Shown here piece by piece: positions 36,301 to 50,400 of a stretch of DNA of 64,000 nt; position 1 is the first letter of the stretch; every line of letters starts with the position of its first letter. The notes beneath the pieces are model-generated. The model worked only from the letters and a program-made list of their open reading frames with translations, did not search any database and was not told the DNA's origin. Where the stretch lies: positions 6,200,001 to 6,264,000 of the forward strand of contig PUFA01000105.1 in the NCBI GenBank assembly GCA_003508835.1, written 5' to 3'. Source of the DNA: Eonycteris spelaea (taxonomy: Eukaryota; Chordata; Mammalia; Chiroptera; Pteropodidae). The position numbers and the translations under genes were made by a program.

Positions 36301-37324
36301 AAATCTGACTCAAACCAAGGAATTGAAAAAAGTAAAGGGAAACACACGGAAAACAAGAGAATGTCGATGGTCTAAATAATCCCTGACACTGTGTATGGAT
36401 GTGAAATGCAACTGTTAAGAAAGGATCCTTAAAAGAGATGTCATAGTCATTTTAATCCACAGCAGACGATAGCCAAAATCTTATATAACGTCAACAGATA
36501 TGGTGGGCGAGAGATGCAAAGGAAACGGGAATTAGAGGGCACTAAAGGTCTTGCCTTTTTCTGAAAGAAGACTATGGAGACGAATTCATCCTTGCGAGGG
36601 ATACAAAAATACAGGCTTAAAAGGTGCAGGGGAGGACCCTTCTGGTTCTTGGTGTCCTCATCCTCCCCAATACAAAAGTCACCCCGGTCCCACCTCCCAT
36701 GCAAGCCAACGAGTATGCAAACCGGCCCAGAGCAAAGGGACCCACGGGAGTGTGCGGGGCGCCCGCTGATCCACAGACTTGGCCTCTGCATGCCGCTGGA
36801 AGGCATGTCCAAGCTACCCCCAAACTTCCCCTCCATGAGTTAAAGGAGCTGGCGCTGCAGGCCCCCGGCCTGAGGCCTACCTGCCTGCTTTGCTGATGGC
36901 TCTCCTCTCGGGCTCCTTGAAGGGGAACTGCAGGGTGGTGTCCAGAGACTTGAAGCAATCCTTTAGGGAGTTCTTCTGGTAAAACTCCACCAGCTCCTGA
37001 GGAAGCACAGTAGAACAGATGCTACCCCAGCGGGCCAGCCCCCGGGGGCAGACCTGGAGGGGCCACATCCGATTCCTCGCGTGAACCAGGCCCCCTTCCG
37101 GCCTCCCTGGCAAGTGGCTCCTGAATATTCCCCATGATGGGAGGCTCATTCTCCTTCTCTACAAGCCAAGCCCGTCTGATGGGAAAGAGACCACTTCGCC
37201 TAAAGCCAGTTCTCCTAATAACCAATCCACCTCATGAGACATTTACCGAATAATCAACTTGCCTAATGACCAGGACACCAAACTCAGCTTCCCCGTGGAT
37301 GCCAAGTGCCTTATTTTTATAATC

Positions 37325-37373
<49 letters not shown>

Positions 37374-38113
37374 TGCCATTTATTAAGCACCTAATACATG
37401 TTGGCCGGAGCGATGTTTGCACATTGTCAATATATCCTAGTCATCCTGAGAGGTGAATACATATTCATGATTCTCCATTTTGTAAATGGAGAAACTGGTC
37501 ACAGAGAAGCCAAGTTCCTTGTCCGGGGTCCTACAGCTAAGAAAAGGATGGATCAAGAACTCAGCCCCGGGGAGGTAGCCGAGTAGAGCAGGTGAGAGCT
37601 GGCTTCGGAAACATGACTGATCGGAATCCAAGTCCCAGATCTGTGGCATTTACGGACGTTCCTTTCACAAATGCTCAGGCTGAGTCTATGATAATAAGGA
37701 AACAACCCGGGCAAGTCATAACCAAGGGACATTCTGTCAAACACGATGTTTGGGTTTTACGGTTCTAGACTCCAAAATTGCCAATATCACGAAAGACCAA
37801 ACGAATAAAGAAATAACTGGAGAACTACTGCGCACTAAGGGAGACGAAGGAGATAAAAACTAAATGCGATGTGTCATCCCTGATTATACCCTGGAGGAAA
37901 CAGCTATCAAAGACATAACTGGGGCGATCAAGGAGCTTGGAAAATGGACTGGAAACTAGATGACAATTTTGCATCAACGTTCAACTTCCTGCGTATGACA
38001 ACGATACTGTAGTGAGGACTGAGACTGTCTTGGCTCTTTGAATATTCGTGCAAAAGTATTGACGAGTGAAGGATCTTGATTCCTACAACTACTCTTAAGT
38101 AGTGCAGAATAAA

Positions 38114-38162
<49 letters not shown>

Positions 38163-41100
38163 GAGGGAGAAAGCAAAAAAAAGGCAGAACATTAATAATT
38201 AATAAATCTAGGTGAGAGGTTTATAAATTTCATGATACTCTTTCCGGTGACTTTGCAGAAATTCTTCGGAACTAAAAAATGGGTATGAGGGGGAAATTTT
38301 TCAGAATAAAAAGTTTGGGGAAGAAAAAATGTTTATGGGTAAATTGACAGTCCCTAACCTCTGGGGAATTAAGAATCACCGTGAGGATCAAGTGAGACAC
38401 CCCCCCCCAAAAAAAAAGAATGCTAAAAAAGTGCAAAATTCTGGATTTTCTTGAATTGCAAGAATTCACAGACCTAGAGCAATGGACTTCAAATGTCTAA
38501 AAGACAATCCAAAAATTCCAGGGCACCAAATAGAAGCAGACTGCGTGCAAGGCATTGCATTCTCAGCCAAATGATTATGAAATGGATGGGGCAGAGTCAG
38601 TCTCGAAGTCTGACAGTAGCGGGGCCTCTGCTCTTCGCCATACCAGATAAGGTCGACCACCTCAGTTTCCCCCACCTATAAAATGGGAAACTCAGAGGTG
38701 AGTCGAGGGCATGACTGGCATCTACCTGTAACGTGTCCGACACTCGATACGTGCTTTGTAAATGCTCGCTACGGTTATTTATCATCATCGCCATCATCGA
38801 TCCTTAGGGGATTGAGTGTAAGGCCAGCTAATCCAAAGTAGCCTTGGAGGGAGTCCCTGGGAGGCTGGAGTTAGGGGAGAGTGGCCCTTACCATCAGTCC
38901 CCGGAAAGCCTTCTTCTCTGTAATCCGGTACAGACCTTCCGCGGTCATGATTTTAATGTGCTTGACCTCAACATTATACCTGAAGCAAGAGAGAGAGAGA
39001 GAGAGAGAGAGAGGGCCAGATGGTCCCTGGGCCTTGAGGCTGGGGAGCCAGCCCCATTCCTCAGCCCCAGGATACACCCCTGACCACGGAAGAAGCAATC
39101 TTGACTCCTTCGGGGGGGGGCAACCATGGAGCTGAAGCTGCCTCTGCTCCCCCAAGCCGCTGCGTGCCCCCCACCCCACCCCAGAGCTTTTACTGCTCTA
39201 AGCCTTCATGTCTCCACTTCTTCCTCTCAGTCTTTATGTCTTCCTAAGATAAGGGGAGTCGTCTCCTGGACTCACAGGGCTAGCGACAAGTCAGAGAGAC
39301 CTTGAAACAAAAGCAATGTTCTAGAACAGGATGAGATCTAAATACTTCCACCAGTGTCAGACCACAGAATAGTAGAACCTGGGAGAGACAGTCACTTCCG
39401 GCAATATGGAGAACTAAATATAAACCAGAACGCCCTCCGACTACAGAAAACCCCTAAAATGCTGAGAAAACAAAGGAGCTGAGTTCTCAAAAAGGAAGGG
39501 AAAATTCCCAGAGGTCAAAAATGAGGGCCAAACTGAAAAACTAAGCAGTAAGCATGAACTGTCACCCTAAGGAGTTTTCCCAATCTTAGGAACGAAGAAG
39601 CTTATGTCTTTGATGATCAACAGAAACCCAAGAGGAGTTGCGAGGTCCCACAAGAGGAGTTGCTAGGTCCCCAATCCGGTGGAGGGTTGGCCTGAGACCC
39701 ACCCACCACTGCCTTCGGGAAAGGAGGTGGGCCAGGAAATGCCACCCAGCAGCACTGAGGGGATGTCTGTCTGCCTCAGCCCCAAACCAGAAAAGTCACC
39801 CTTGCAAATGCCTAACCTCAGCCTGCCCTCACGCAGGTTTGGGGCGTCAAACAAGGAGGGGTTCAGGCCGTAATAAAGAATAAAAGGCGTTCCTTTGGCA
39901 AAAGGATGGTAGTCCTAGAGACTCAGATTCAGGAAACAACCAAACTCCAGAGAGAGCAAAGAAAGGCAGGGTTTATAAAGGCGAAAGCCACAAAGCCTTC
40001 TTTCCTGCCAATGAAGGGACGTTGGCTAGGTAACAGGACTTGACGAGTTCAATATGCAAATAAGGGGGAGGGTGAAAACTTCAAGGAGGAGGTAGTCCAC
40101 AGATGTCCACACGGCCATCCATGGTGGTTCAGGATGCCTGTGCCTCCCTCTGCCTTGAGCTGAGGTCAGCAACAGCTCAGCAGCTTAAGCAGCAGCTCTG
40201 AGAACCAGGGAGCAGATGTGCAGAGGCCCCACTTCCCCAGCGGCCTCCCAACTCTCTGAGCAAGGTTTGTTCCCTTTCCCACCCCCCCCGCCCCACTATC
40301 AGGGGTTTGGATTTAAACCACCTGTGTAGTCTGAGAAACTAAAGAAGTAACCGAAATTCTCATAACCGAAAGGGAAATAAACCAGTTGATGAATTCAACA
40401 GCAACGAACGCAAAATCTCTGGACGGCCACGCAGCAGATGACCACCGCCCCCCCAACACAGGGGGAGGCCCACTTACGAACACCAGACAAAGCTAGGAAG
40501 CCAACAAGGCAACACGTCACCGCTAGTGAGAAGCCGCCCTCGGCACACACAAGCATGAGACGCCGCCGTGCGAGACGGGTTCCGAGGACATTCTGTCTCT
40601 TCCTTCTGCCTTCTCTCTCAGATGCCTCTCTCTTTTGTGTGCCTACATCCCCTTCCTCCCAGGCGGCACCCCAGGTCACAAGGGGGGAGGGTGAGTCAGG
40701 GGGGAGGCGTACTTAATGCTGATGGCAAACTCCGCGGCATCCTTCACCCTCTGCCGCACCAGGAACGTCCCGTCCGAGCGGTTGGTGAGGATTGCTCTCG
40801 GCTCCCGCACGCTCCATGGGCCAGCATACCTGCCAAGACACATCAAGAAGGTCCACAGAGTCCCCACGCCCGGGCCCCCGCACTGCAACGTGGAGGCCAC
40901 TCTTTCTTCCAACCATTGTGATTTTTTTTTTTTTACGTTGGTGACAGCCTGGGTCCAACAGCCCTTAGACACTTCCCTGAGAGGGAAGATACCCACCCAG
41001 CAGGCTCCTACCGGGGCTCGCCTTTAAAAAGCAGAGGCCTAGCAGCCACTTCCACCAGGGGCAAACTGTACTTAGAGGGAAGCCTGCACCGCAGCGCCTG

Positions 41101-44100
41101 CCTACGCTGCATTCCTGCCACGGGCAACAGCCCTCATCAGGGTCCTGGAATTGTATTTTACCCGCCACTTCACCAACCCGGCAGGGCGGCTCCATTCCGA
41201 CCCGATCAGGACGGTCGGTGCCTTTCGGACCTGTGAGGATGTGGAGTCCTCACCTGCATGGGGACAGACCAATCAGGACCCGGGACGGGGACTTCTGTCT
41301 GTCTGAGCGGCTCCACTCCGGTTCCTGGGGTGCTCTGTCCCCTTCCACTGATGACTGTTTCCCAGCTGCAGCTCAAACACCTGAGGCTCCCCACACAGCA
41401 GAGCTGTCCGGCCAGAAGAGGGGCCGCCCCCCCTCCCCCCCGCGAGGGCTGCCCCACAGCCCTCCTGATGTATGACTCAACCCTAACACTATGGGAGCTG
41501 TCTGCACTAAAGTCTTCTTCACCCCAAACTGGGGATTCCCGTGCACGTTGAGTTGGCACCCACGCCCAGCTGCTGACACACCGGCAGAAGCCCTGAGGAG
41601 CCGGTGGCCAGAGCCCAGAATGGGCAGTGAAAATCCGACTTCTAAGTCCCATGCCAGGCTCAACACACGGACTGCGTGACGTAACAAAAAAACACGGTCC
41701 ACGTGATCTCTGCTCCCATTTCCGGGCACATGGCTCCTAAACCCTTCAGGATCCCCCAAAGGAATACGCCTCTTTTTGTATGTTACTGAGATGACTGGGG
41801 GCTTCCGGACAGCGCCGGTCAGTGGTCCTGGCGGCCAGCGGGACCACCACGTGATTAGAGGACTGGAACTTTCAGCCCACTCTCCCCCTCCAGGGAGGGG
41901 AGAGTCCGGACGTTGAGCTCATCACTAAATGGCCAGTGATTTAATCAATCGGGCCTGCATAATGGTGCCTCGATTTGGGGGGAGAAAGGAGCCTAAGGGA
42001 AGGGGTTCGGAGAGCCGGTGTTGGTGGAGAGTTAGTGAGGGTGGTGGGCCTGCAGAGGCAGGGACACTCCGGCCCTTCCCACACCTTCTTCCATCCGGCT
42101 GTCCCTGAGTGACATCCTTTCATAAGAAACCGGCGACCTGGTAAGTAAATTATTTTTCTGAGTCCTGCGAGTTAGTTAGCAAATTATCCAACCTGAGGAG
42201 GGGGTGCAGGAACCCCCGCCCCATGTAGAGTTGGTCAGATCAGAGGTACCAGAGGCCCAGACTTGTGGCTGGCATCTGAAGCAGGGGGCAGTCTCGTGGG
42301 ACGGAGCCCTTCGCCTGTGGGGTCTGATGCTACCTGCCGGCTGCGAGACAGTGTCAAACTATTAAATGGAGTTAGAGGACACCCAGCTGATGTCAGAACT
42401 GGGTAAAGTGTTTCGTGTGAGGAGAAGTCCCACACATTTGGCTTCGAAAGGATTGAGAGTGTGAGTATAGAAGTTATTTTCTTTCTTTTACCTGGAATTT
42501 GGTATTCCTGGGTAGCATTTACTGCGTCCACTGTTTGCCCAGCTCTGGTCACCGGACAGAAATGAGGAGGTGAGGCACTATCGGGATCAAATTTAGAGGG
42601 AGCCTTTAAAAAACCTCAGTCATCCAGATAAATAATAAATACGTAGTTAAATTTTAACACGTATTTTTAAAAATGCCAAAGCGGCCCTAAAAAGGAATGA
42701 ACAGCCGACACTCGGTACAACTGGACGCACCTTAAAAACACAGTGCTCAGTGAGCGAGGCCAGACACGAAAGGCCATTTGGTGCCCGAGTCCATCGATAT
42801 GAAATGTCCACAGAGACAGGAAGTGGATTCCTGGTCGCCAGGGAAGGGGGAGGGACAGGGGGTGACTGCTAAGGGGGACAGGGTTTCTTTTGGGGGTGTC
42901 GAGAGTGTTTTGGAGCAAGACAGAGGTGATGGATACACATTATTATGAATGTACTAAATGCCACTGAATATAATTGTGACTATAAATATATTTATGCTGT
43001 AAACGTATATAATATATAGTAATTACAGATAATACGTAATTATAGGTAGCATGTAAGTGTGAATGTATGCCATAAATTTAAATACATAGCATAAATAATA
43101 CACATTAATTACAGACAATACGTAATTATAGATGATACAGAGATATAAATATATTTATGCCGTAAATGTAAATACGTAACAAATAACATAGATAATATGT
43201 AAATGTGAATATAAAAATATTTATGCTATAAATGTATGTAACATAAACAAGTTAATTATGGATAACATATAATTATAGATGATACATGTTAATATGAATA
43301 TATGCTCTAAATATAAATATATATTAATTTCAGATAATTAATTATATATTATATGTAAATGTAAATATGTAATGCAAATGTAAATATTAATACAAATTCC
43401 TCTTTAAATCATTTATTTTATGTGTGTGACTTTCACTTCACTTTAAAAAATGAATGCGAAAGAAATTTTATGATGAACAAAATGTCCACATTTTAAACGA
43501 AGACAAGATCTGATTCTGCACTTGCCCGGTTCAGCACAATGCACTTTTTCCTACTTTTTCCCAGCCTTGTCATATCTGATCTTTATTTGCAATTTTGATA
43601 TTTTGCTCAATATATTATTGTTGGCTTGCTTTTGATTTTCTTAAACATGTCCTTCAAATGTCATGGATCTCAATGCCTGAGTTTTTTTGGGGGGCCCCTT
43701 AAATTCTGCACACGCAGCGAGTGCCTCACTCTCCTCCCTCCACTTCCGGCCCTGGTGACCACTTCCCAGCAGGGGAGGGCAGCGTGCACACTGGAGAGAC
43801 CACAGCTCAAACCCTGTCTCTGCCACTTAGTTGCTGCTCTGAGACCTAAGCAACTGATTTTGCCACTGTGAGCCTCAATTTCCTCTAATGAAAGGCGGGT
43901 GATAAACCCACCCACCACAAAGGAAGATTTTTGACAAGAGGCAATAATGCCGTTGAAGTATCTCCTGCGCGGAAACAGAGGTGTTGGTAAGGCCACCGTG
44001 CCATGAGTTTCAGGAGGCAGGGACGTCAGGCTTTGGAGTCGGGCCAACAGGCCAGAATCCCATCTCCACCGCTTCCTCACGGTGTTAACATTGAACAAAT

Positions 44101-47100
44101 CACTTCCGCTCTCTGAGCCTCAGTTTCCTCCTTTGCCAAAAGGGGATTCAGAATAGCCCTACTTCGAGTGCTGACAACTGGCCATAGAAACGGTATTGTG
44201 TGACATCACGTCTGAGATGCCGACGGTCATAAAACGCACCGTTCTTTACAAAATAACAGTTACTACCCATAAAATTAGGTAGAAGACTGAGAGATGTTCA
44301 AACATAGGTGGGGCGGGGGGGGGAGATACATTCAGAATTGATGAAATGTGATCATGGCTCATGGTAATAAGAACAGAGAGTCAAGTGCGTACTGTGAAGC
44401 CCAAGAGAACCCTATAACGTAAACATTGGTATCAATCCATTTCCGGAGGGGAAGGCTGAAGCACAGAGAAGTTGCGTTACCAGCCCCAGGTCACACAGCT
44501 AGGAAATGTTGGAGTCAGGCTGTGAACCCAGGTCAGTGGGCTCCAGAAGGAACACTGTAAACCTCCACCCCTCAAGGCTCTATATGCAGCTGGTGCACAA
44601 AAGAAAAAAAAAAATGGGGAAATATTACCACGGCTACCATCATTTTCCTGCCAGTGAGACCATAAGTCCCCAAAGTTGGGGCCCTCCTTTGCCTGTCTCT
44701 CCTCAGCAGCCCCCATCATGAGGCTGGACCCAGCCGTCGACGTCCAGGGTTCAAAGAATGAATAACGGATTGGCTTGGAGGCCCTCCCATGGCACCCGTC
44801 CCCCACAAAGGAAGAGAGGTGGTGGTACTTACCAGAGGTGAACGGACAGGTCCTGAGGGGGACCCTGGGGACACAGACAGAGACTGAAACTTGGAGCAAA
44901 GAGCACAGCTTGGCAACAGACTGCAGGGCACCTCATTTGTTCATTCATTCATTCATTCATTCATTTATTCCACTACCATTTACTGCATGTCAATTATGTG
45001 CCTAGTCCATGCTGTCCACTGGGAATACTGTCCTAGAATCTAATGGAGAGACTGGTCCCCAAATATCAAAGAAATCAGGGGTCATCCAGCCATTGGTTTT
45101 TACATGTTTTAATGGCTGACCAAAAAAAAAAAAAAGACCAATATTTCTCAGCACAGGGAGACGGTATGAAATTCCTATGTCAGGGTCCATAAATTTAGTT
45201 TTATCGAACGCGGTCCTGCCCTCATTTACGGATCATCTACGGCTGCTTTGGCACTACTGTGGCAGAGTTGAGCAGTCCCAAAAGAGTATCTTGCCCGCGG
45301 AGCTGAAAACGTTTCCTGTCCATCTACAGAAAAAGTGTGCCAATCCCTGATCGAAATAAATATAAAAAGGTACATTTCTGCCACCTCAGACCCATCAGGA
45401 TGCAACAAAGATAGAGAAGGAGGAAAGGGAGAGACGAGAAAGAAGAGAGGGAAGAAAGAAGGAAGGAGGGAGGGAAGGAGGAAGGAGGGAAAGAAAGAAA
45501 GAAAAAAAGAAAGAGAAAGGAAGAAAGGAAGTGCTGGCGAGGGTGTGGAGAAATTGGAGCTATAATCGCATCACCGGAAGGAATGTAAATTGGTCCAGGC
45601 TCTACAAAAACAGATGGCACTTCCTCAAAAAAAAATAAAAAATAGAATTACCATATGAGCCGGCCATTCCTCTTCTGGGCACACACCCAGAAGCACTGAA
45701 AACAGGGACTCAGATATCTACACACCCACGTGCACAGCGCATTATTCACAAGAGCCAAAAGGTGGAAGCAACCCAAGTCTAGCGACCGATGATGAATAAA
45801 CACAGCGTGGCCCATCCAGACAATGGGAACGGTATTCAGTCTTAAGAAGAAGGCCCCCGGCCCCCGGTCCCCAGTCCGCCCAGACTCAGAGAACTCACAT
45901 GCACGTAGGGCTTGACCCTGTTACAAGGAAACCAGCCGACTTCATTGGTAGCCGTATTCCTGCCCCAAAAAGCCCGGAGGAAAAAAATGGGGACAGAGGT
46001 TAAAGGCAGTCACGTGTGTGTCTGTCCCTCTTTCCACTCATTGGCCCTTCTCCCTGTCCATCTCTATCTCTGTGGCCTGGATGGTCTAAAGCGGTGCCAA
46101 CCAGTGTCAACTTCCTGGGAAGATGACAGTTTGGAAGGACCAGGCCAGCCCCAGACATCTCCACCTACACCACCCTCCCTAGGGGCCTCCTCCAAACAAG
46201 CCTTCCCTTGCCGGAGTCCAGTGGGGCCATGACCCCACTCTCCCGAGCTACCTACACCCATAACCCCACGCTCGGCCTCGTGGGAGCCTGTACCTCCCAC
46301 CAGTTCTGCTCGGCCTCGGCCTTGGTGAGCTCCACAATATCTCCAGGGCTGAGCCGCAGGAAAGGTCCAAAGGCTCCCGGAGGTGGGGGAAGCCCATAAT
46401 ACTCCTGGCACACCTCCATCTTGGGCAGCCCTGGAAGGCAAGACAGATGATGGTAGCACAGTGCGAGTTCCAACCCTGGGTCTCGCCACCCACCAGGATG
46501 GCAAAACTTAACGAGACTGACAACACCACGTGACGGCCAGGACAGGGAGCACCCGGAACTCTCCTCTGTTGCTGGTGGGGTCCATTCTGGAAAACTGTCT
46601 GGCGGGAGCTACTAAATAGATGTCTATTTAGTACGATCCAGCAATTTTTCAAGAGAAACGAAAACACACATCCACCAAAAGCCACAGGCAAGAATGCTCA
46701 CAGCCGCCTAATCCACAGCGCGCCCAAGCTGGCACCAAACCAAACGTCCTCAATAACACGGATAAAAAACAGGTGCCATAGAATCACTCACACGATGGGA
46801 TCCCACACAACAACGGGAGAAGAACGCGCTCCCGCTACAAGCAAACACGTCAGCGAATCTCACCAACGTGTGCTGAACGGAAGAGGCCAGGCGCAGTAAG
46901 AGCATATGCTGCAGGGTTTCACTCGCAGGAAGTGCGAGGACAGGAAAAGCTAACCCCTGGTGACGGGAGGAAGGCGGGCGGCTGGCGGGCAGCGTGTGTG
47001 ACCCCCAGCACTGGCCCACGAACCTTCCGTGATCACGGAAACGTTCGACAATCTGTGCTACAGCGCAAGGTGGCAGGTGTGACGTAGTGCAAGGATTGTC

Positions 47101-47272
47101 AAGGTGATTTAAATGAACTTCGGTTTATTTTGAACAGCACAGAGCTGCAGGTGTAGAGTGGTCTATACCTTGACCTGAGTGTGGGTTACGTGGGTAGAAA
47201 TGCATCGCGCCCACAGTTAAGGTTTGGTCACTGAAGATACCCTACAATGGGTATTTCCTATCTCAATAAGAA

Positions 47273-47320
<48 letters not shown>

Positions 47321-47321
47321 C

Positions 47322-47356
<35 letters not shown>

Positions 47357-47407
47357 ATCACTGGAGATACCCTACAATAGGTATTTCCTATCTCAATAAG
47401 AAGTGTG

Positions 47408-47439
<32 letters not shown>

Positions 47440-50400
47440 ATATACACACACATATATATGCTGGATGTGTATAAGTGTATGTGTATACATATATACGATG
47501 CCTATAAACATATACAGGACATATGTATGTATAACATAATGGATATATACACATACATATACACACTCATATATATTTCCTCTTTTTGAGGACCTTTGGG
47601 TTATTTCTGGGTTTTTTTGACAAATAAAGATGATACATACATTTTTAACAAATAAAGCTGATTTTACATATTAATATTCTATATATAAATGTTGTATATA
47701 TTTCCTTCTGTTGAAGACACTTGCATTGTTTCTAGTTTTTGACAAATAAAGCTGATCTATACATTTTCATATAAAGTTGATATGTTATATAGAAATATGA
47801 CATACGTACATATATATCTCCCGTTGAGGACATTTGAGTTGTTTCTCATTTCTGACCAGCGCAAATAAAGCTGAAATCTCTCCACCTAAATCTATCTGTA
47901 GATACAGACCTACCTATAGACACATAGAGATACACAGATAAACTGAGTCTTTGCACTGACTCTGTGCGACTCTTAACACAGGACCGTTTCTCTCGGCCAC
48001 AGCTAACCGTTTCCACTTCCTGCGTTTCGTCTTGCTCTCTAGCCTCCTGGCCTTCGTGCACGCTGTCCCCTCTGCCCGGAACATGCCTGCCCCCCTCCTC
48101 CCTCAACTCTTCCTCCTCCCCGAGTGTCCACCTAAGTGCCACCGCCTCCGAGAAGCCTTCCCTGAAGGCGCAGATTCATCAGGTTCCCCATTCTCAGGCC
48201 GGAAAGCCCTGGAATTCGCCCTCACGACCGACCATCATGCCTGGAGCAGAGTCTGTCCCCGTGGCCGGCCTGGGGGTCTGGGAGGGCAGGCGGCATGGCA
48301 GTTTTAGCTGTCATTTGCCCCAAATGGTTTATACGATAGATGCTGAATAAAAGTTGCCCGTCACTGCTGCAACGTCACAAAACCTGTTGACCTGTGACTG
48401 CATCTAGCCTTTCCCCTCCGCCATTGGGCTAAAGAGAAATTCTGACTTGGCCACACTGTAGCGCCCGCTCAGTCTGGGGAGGAGGCTGTGCTGGAATCAC
48501 CGTACTACGACAAGGGTTTGCGATGCAGAACCGGCAGAAGCGGGACGAGACCCACCGGAGGTATTCACACATCCCCCTCAACGTGTGGGAGCAAAGCAGG
48601 GAAAGAATCCGAATTCGTTATTTTGAAATCCCTTTCGGGTTTCTCGAACTGGAACAAAGGCTTCTTAAACAGCTCGTTATGTGGTCATTAATATAATTGT
48701 TGAAATCGGTCCCTGGGCCAGAACCACGGGAACAAAGACCAGATTCTCCCCTGCCCCACACAGCGTCCCCTGCTGACTCACCCAGTTCATTTCTTTTTTT
48801 GTCCTGAGCTCGGCGATGTGGCCTGTCCTGGAGGGAGAGCCAAGAAAGTCAGCATGGCTAACTGTCCCCACCCCGGGGTCTCCTCAGCCCCTATCTGAGC
48901 ACTCGGCAAAGGGCCATGCCCACCGGTGGGGTCTCCTGAGCCCTCCCTCATCACTCCTCATGATTTTCCAGGCACAGAAAGGAGCAATGGGGTCTTACCT
49001 TCTTCATAGTTCCGGAAAAATCTATGGGACGAAAAAGAAAAGTTAGAATGGGAAATGCCCCACTCAGAACCGAGACCACCTCTGCCCTCTCTCTCATTGG
49101 TACCTTGCCCATGGCGGCCACAGGGAGGGACCCTCCCCAGACACTCCTTGTGTGCAGGTGCCCGGCACCGATGACAGCGATAGCCCTGATAGAAGGTGCC
49201 TCTGGGATGCGGGGAGGAGATAAAGTAGAATCGGTAATGTTGACAAACGCAGCCAATCATTTTGCAACAACATGAAGGGCCCCCTGGGGTTCCCTTTAGA
49301 GCAACAGAGAGATGGAGAAGCTGAAAACCAAAGGAGAGCCTCCCGCCTCCCAAATCAGGGACTGACGGCGGGAGGAGCCCCTTTAAAGAGAAAGAGCTGA
49401 CCAAGCCCAGGGCCCAGGCCCATCCTCCAGACTCCCACCTCAGCAGCATCTGGCAAGCCTTGCAGGACGTGGTCTCCTCAAAGGAAAACATCTGGAAGTC
49501 ATGCCCATTGGCAGCGGCATTCTCAGGGTAGATGTTAGAGCTGGAGAGGGAAGATAATTCCATGCAATGGAATGGTAGTCAGCCATAAAAAGAAACCAAG
49601 TATCCATCCATGCTGCAACTTGGATGTATCAGTACTTCCTTCTTATGGCTGAATAACACTTCCTTGGGCGGCTATGTGTGTATCCATCCATCCACTGATG
49701 GACATTTGGGTTGTTGCTACCTTTCAGCCACTGTGAATGGTGCTGCTGTATTCAAAATGGATTAAAGACTCAAATGTAAGACCCATGAAATCATAAAACT
49801 CCTAGAAGAAAACATAGGCAATCAACTTTCTGACATTGCTCTGAGTATTATTTTTTCAAATATATCTTCCTGGGCAAGGGAAAGAAAAGAAAAAAAAAAA
49901 AAAAGGGAATACATCAAACTGAAAAGGTTTTGCACAGCCCAGGAAAACGTCAACAACACAAAAGACGACCTACTGAATGGGAGAAGATATTCACCCACTA
50001 GTGACACTTTCAATAAGGGGTTAATATCCAAAATTTATAAAGAACTCACACCAAAAAAAAAAATCCAATTAAAAAAAAAATGGACAGAGGACCTGAATAG
50101 ACGTTTTTCCAAAGAGGGCATACAGATGGCCAATAGCATATAAAGATGCTCAAGATCACTAACCATCAGAGAAATACAAATTAAAACTGCAATGAGATAT
50201 CACCTCATACCTGTCAGAATGGCTATCATCGATAAATCTAAAAACAGCAAGTGTTGGCGAGGACGTGGAGAAAAGGGAGCTCTCGTGCACTGTTGGCGGG
50301 ATTGCAAATTGGCGCAGCCACTATGGAAAATAGTGTGGTGATTCCTCAAAAAAAAAATTAAAAATAGAACTACCATATGGACCAGCAATTCCACTTCTGG

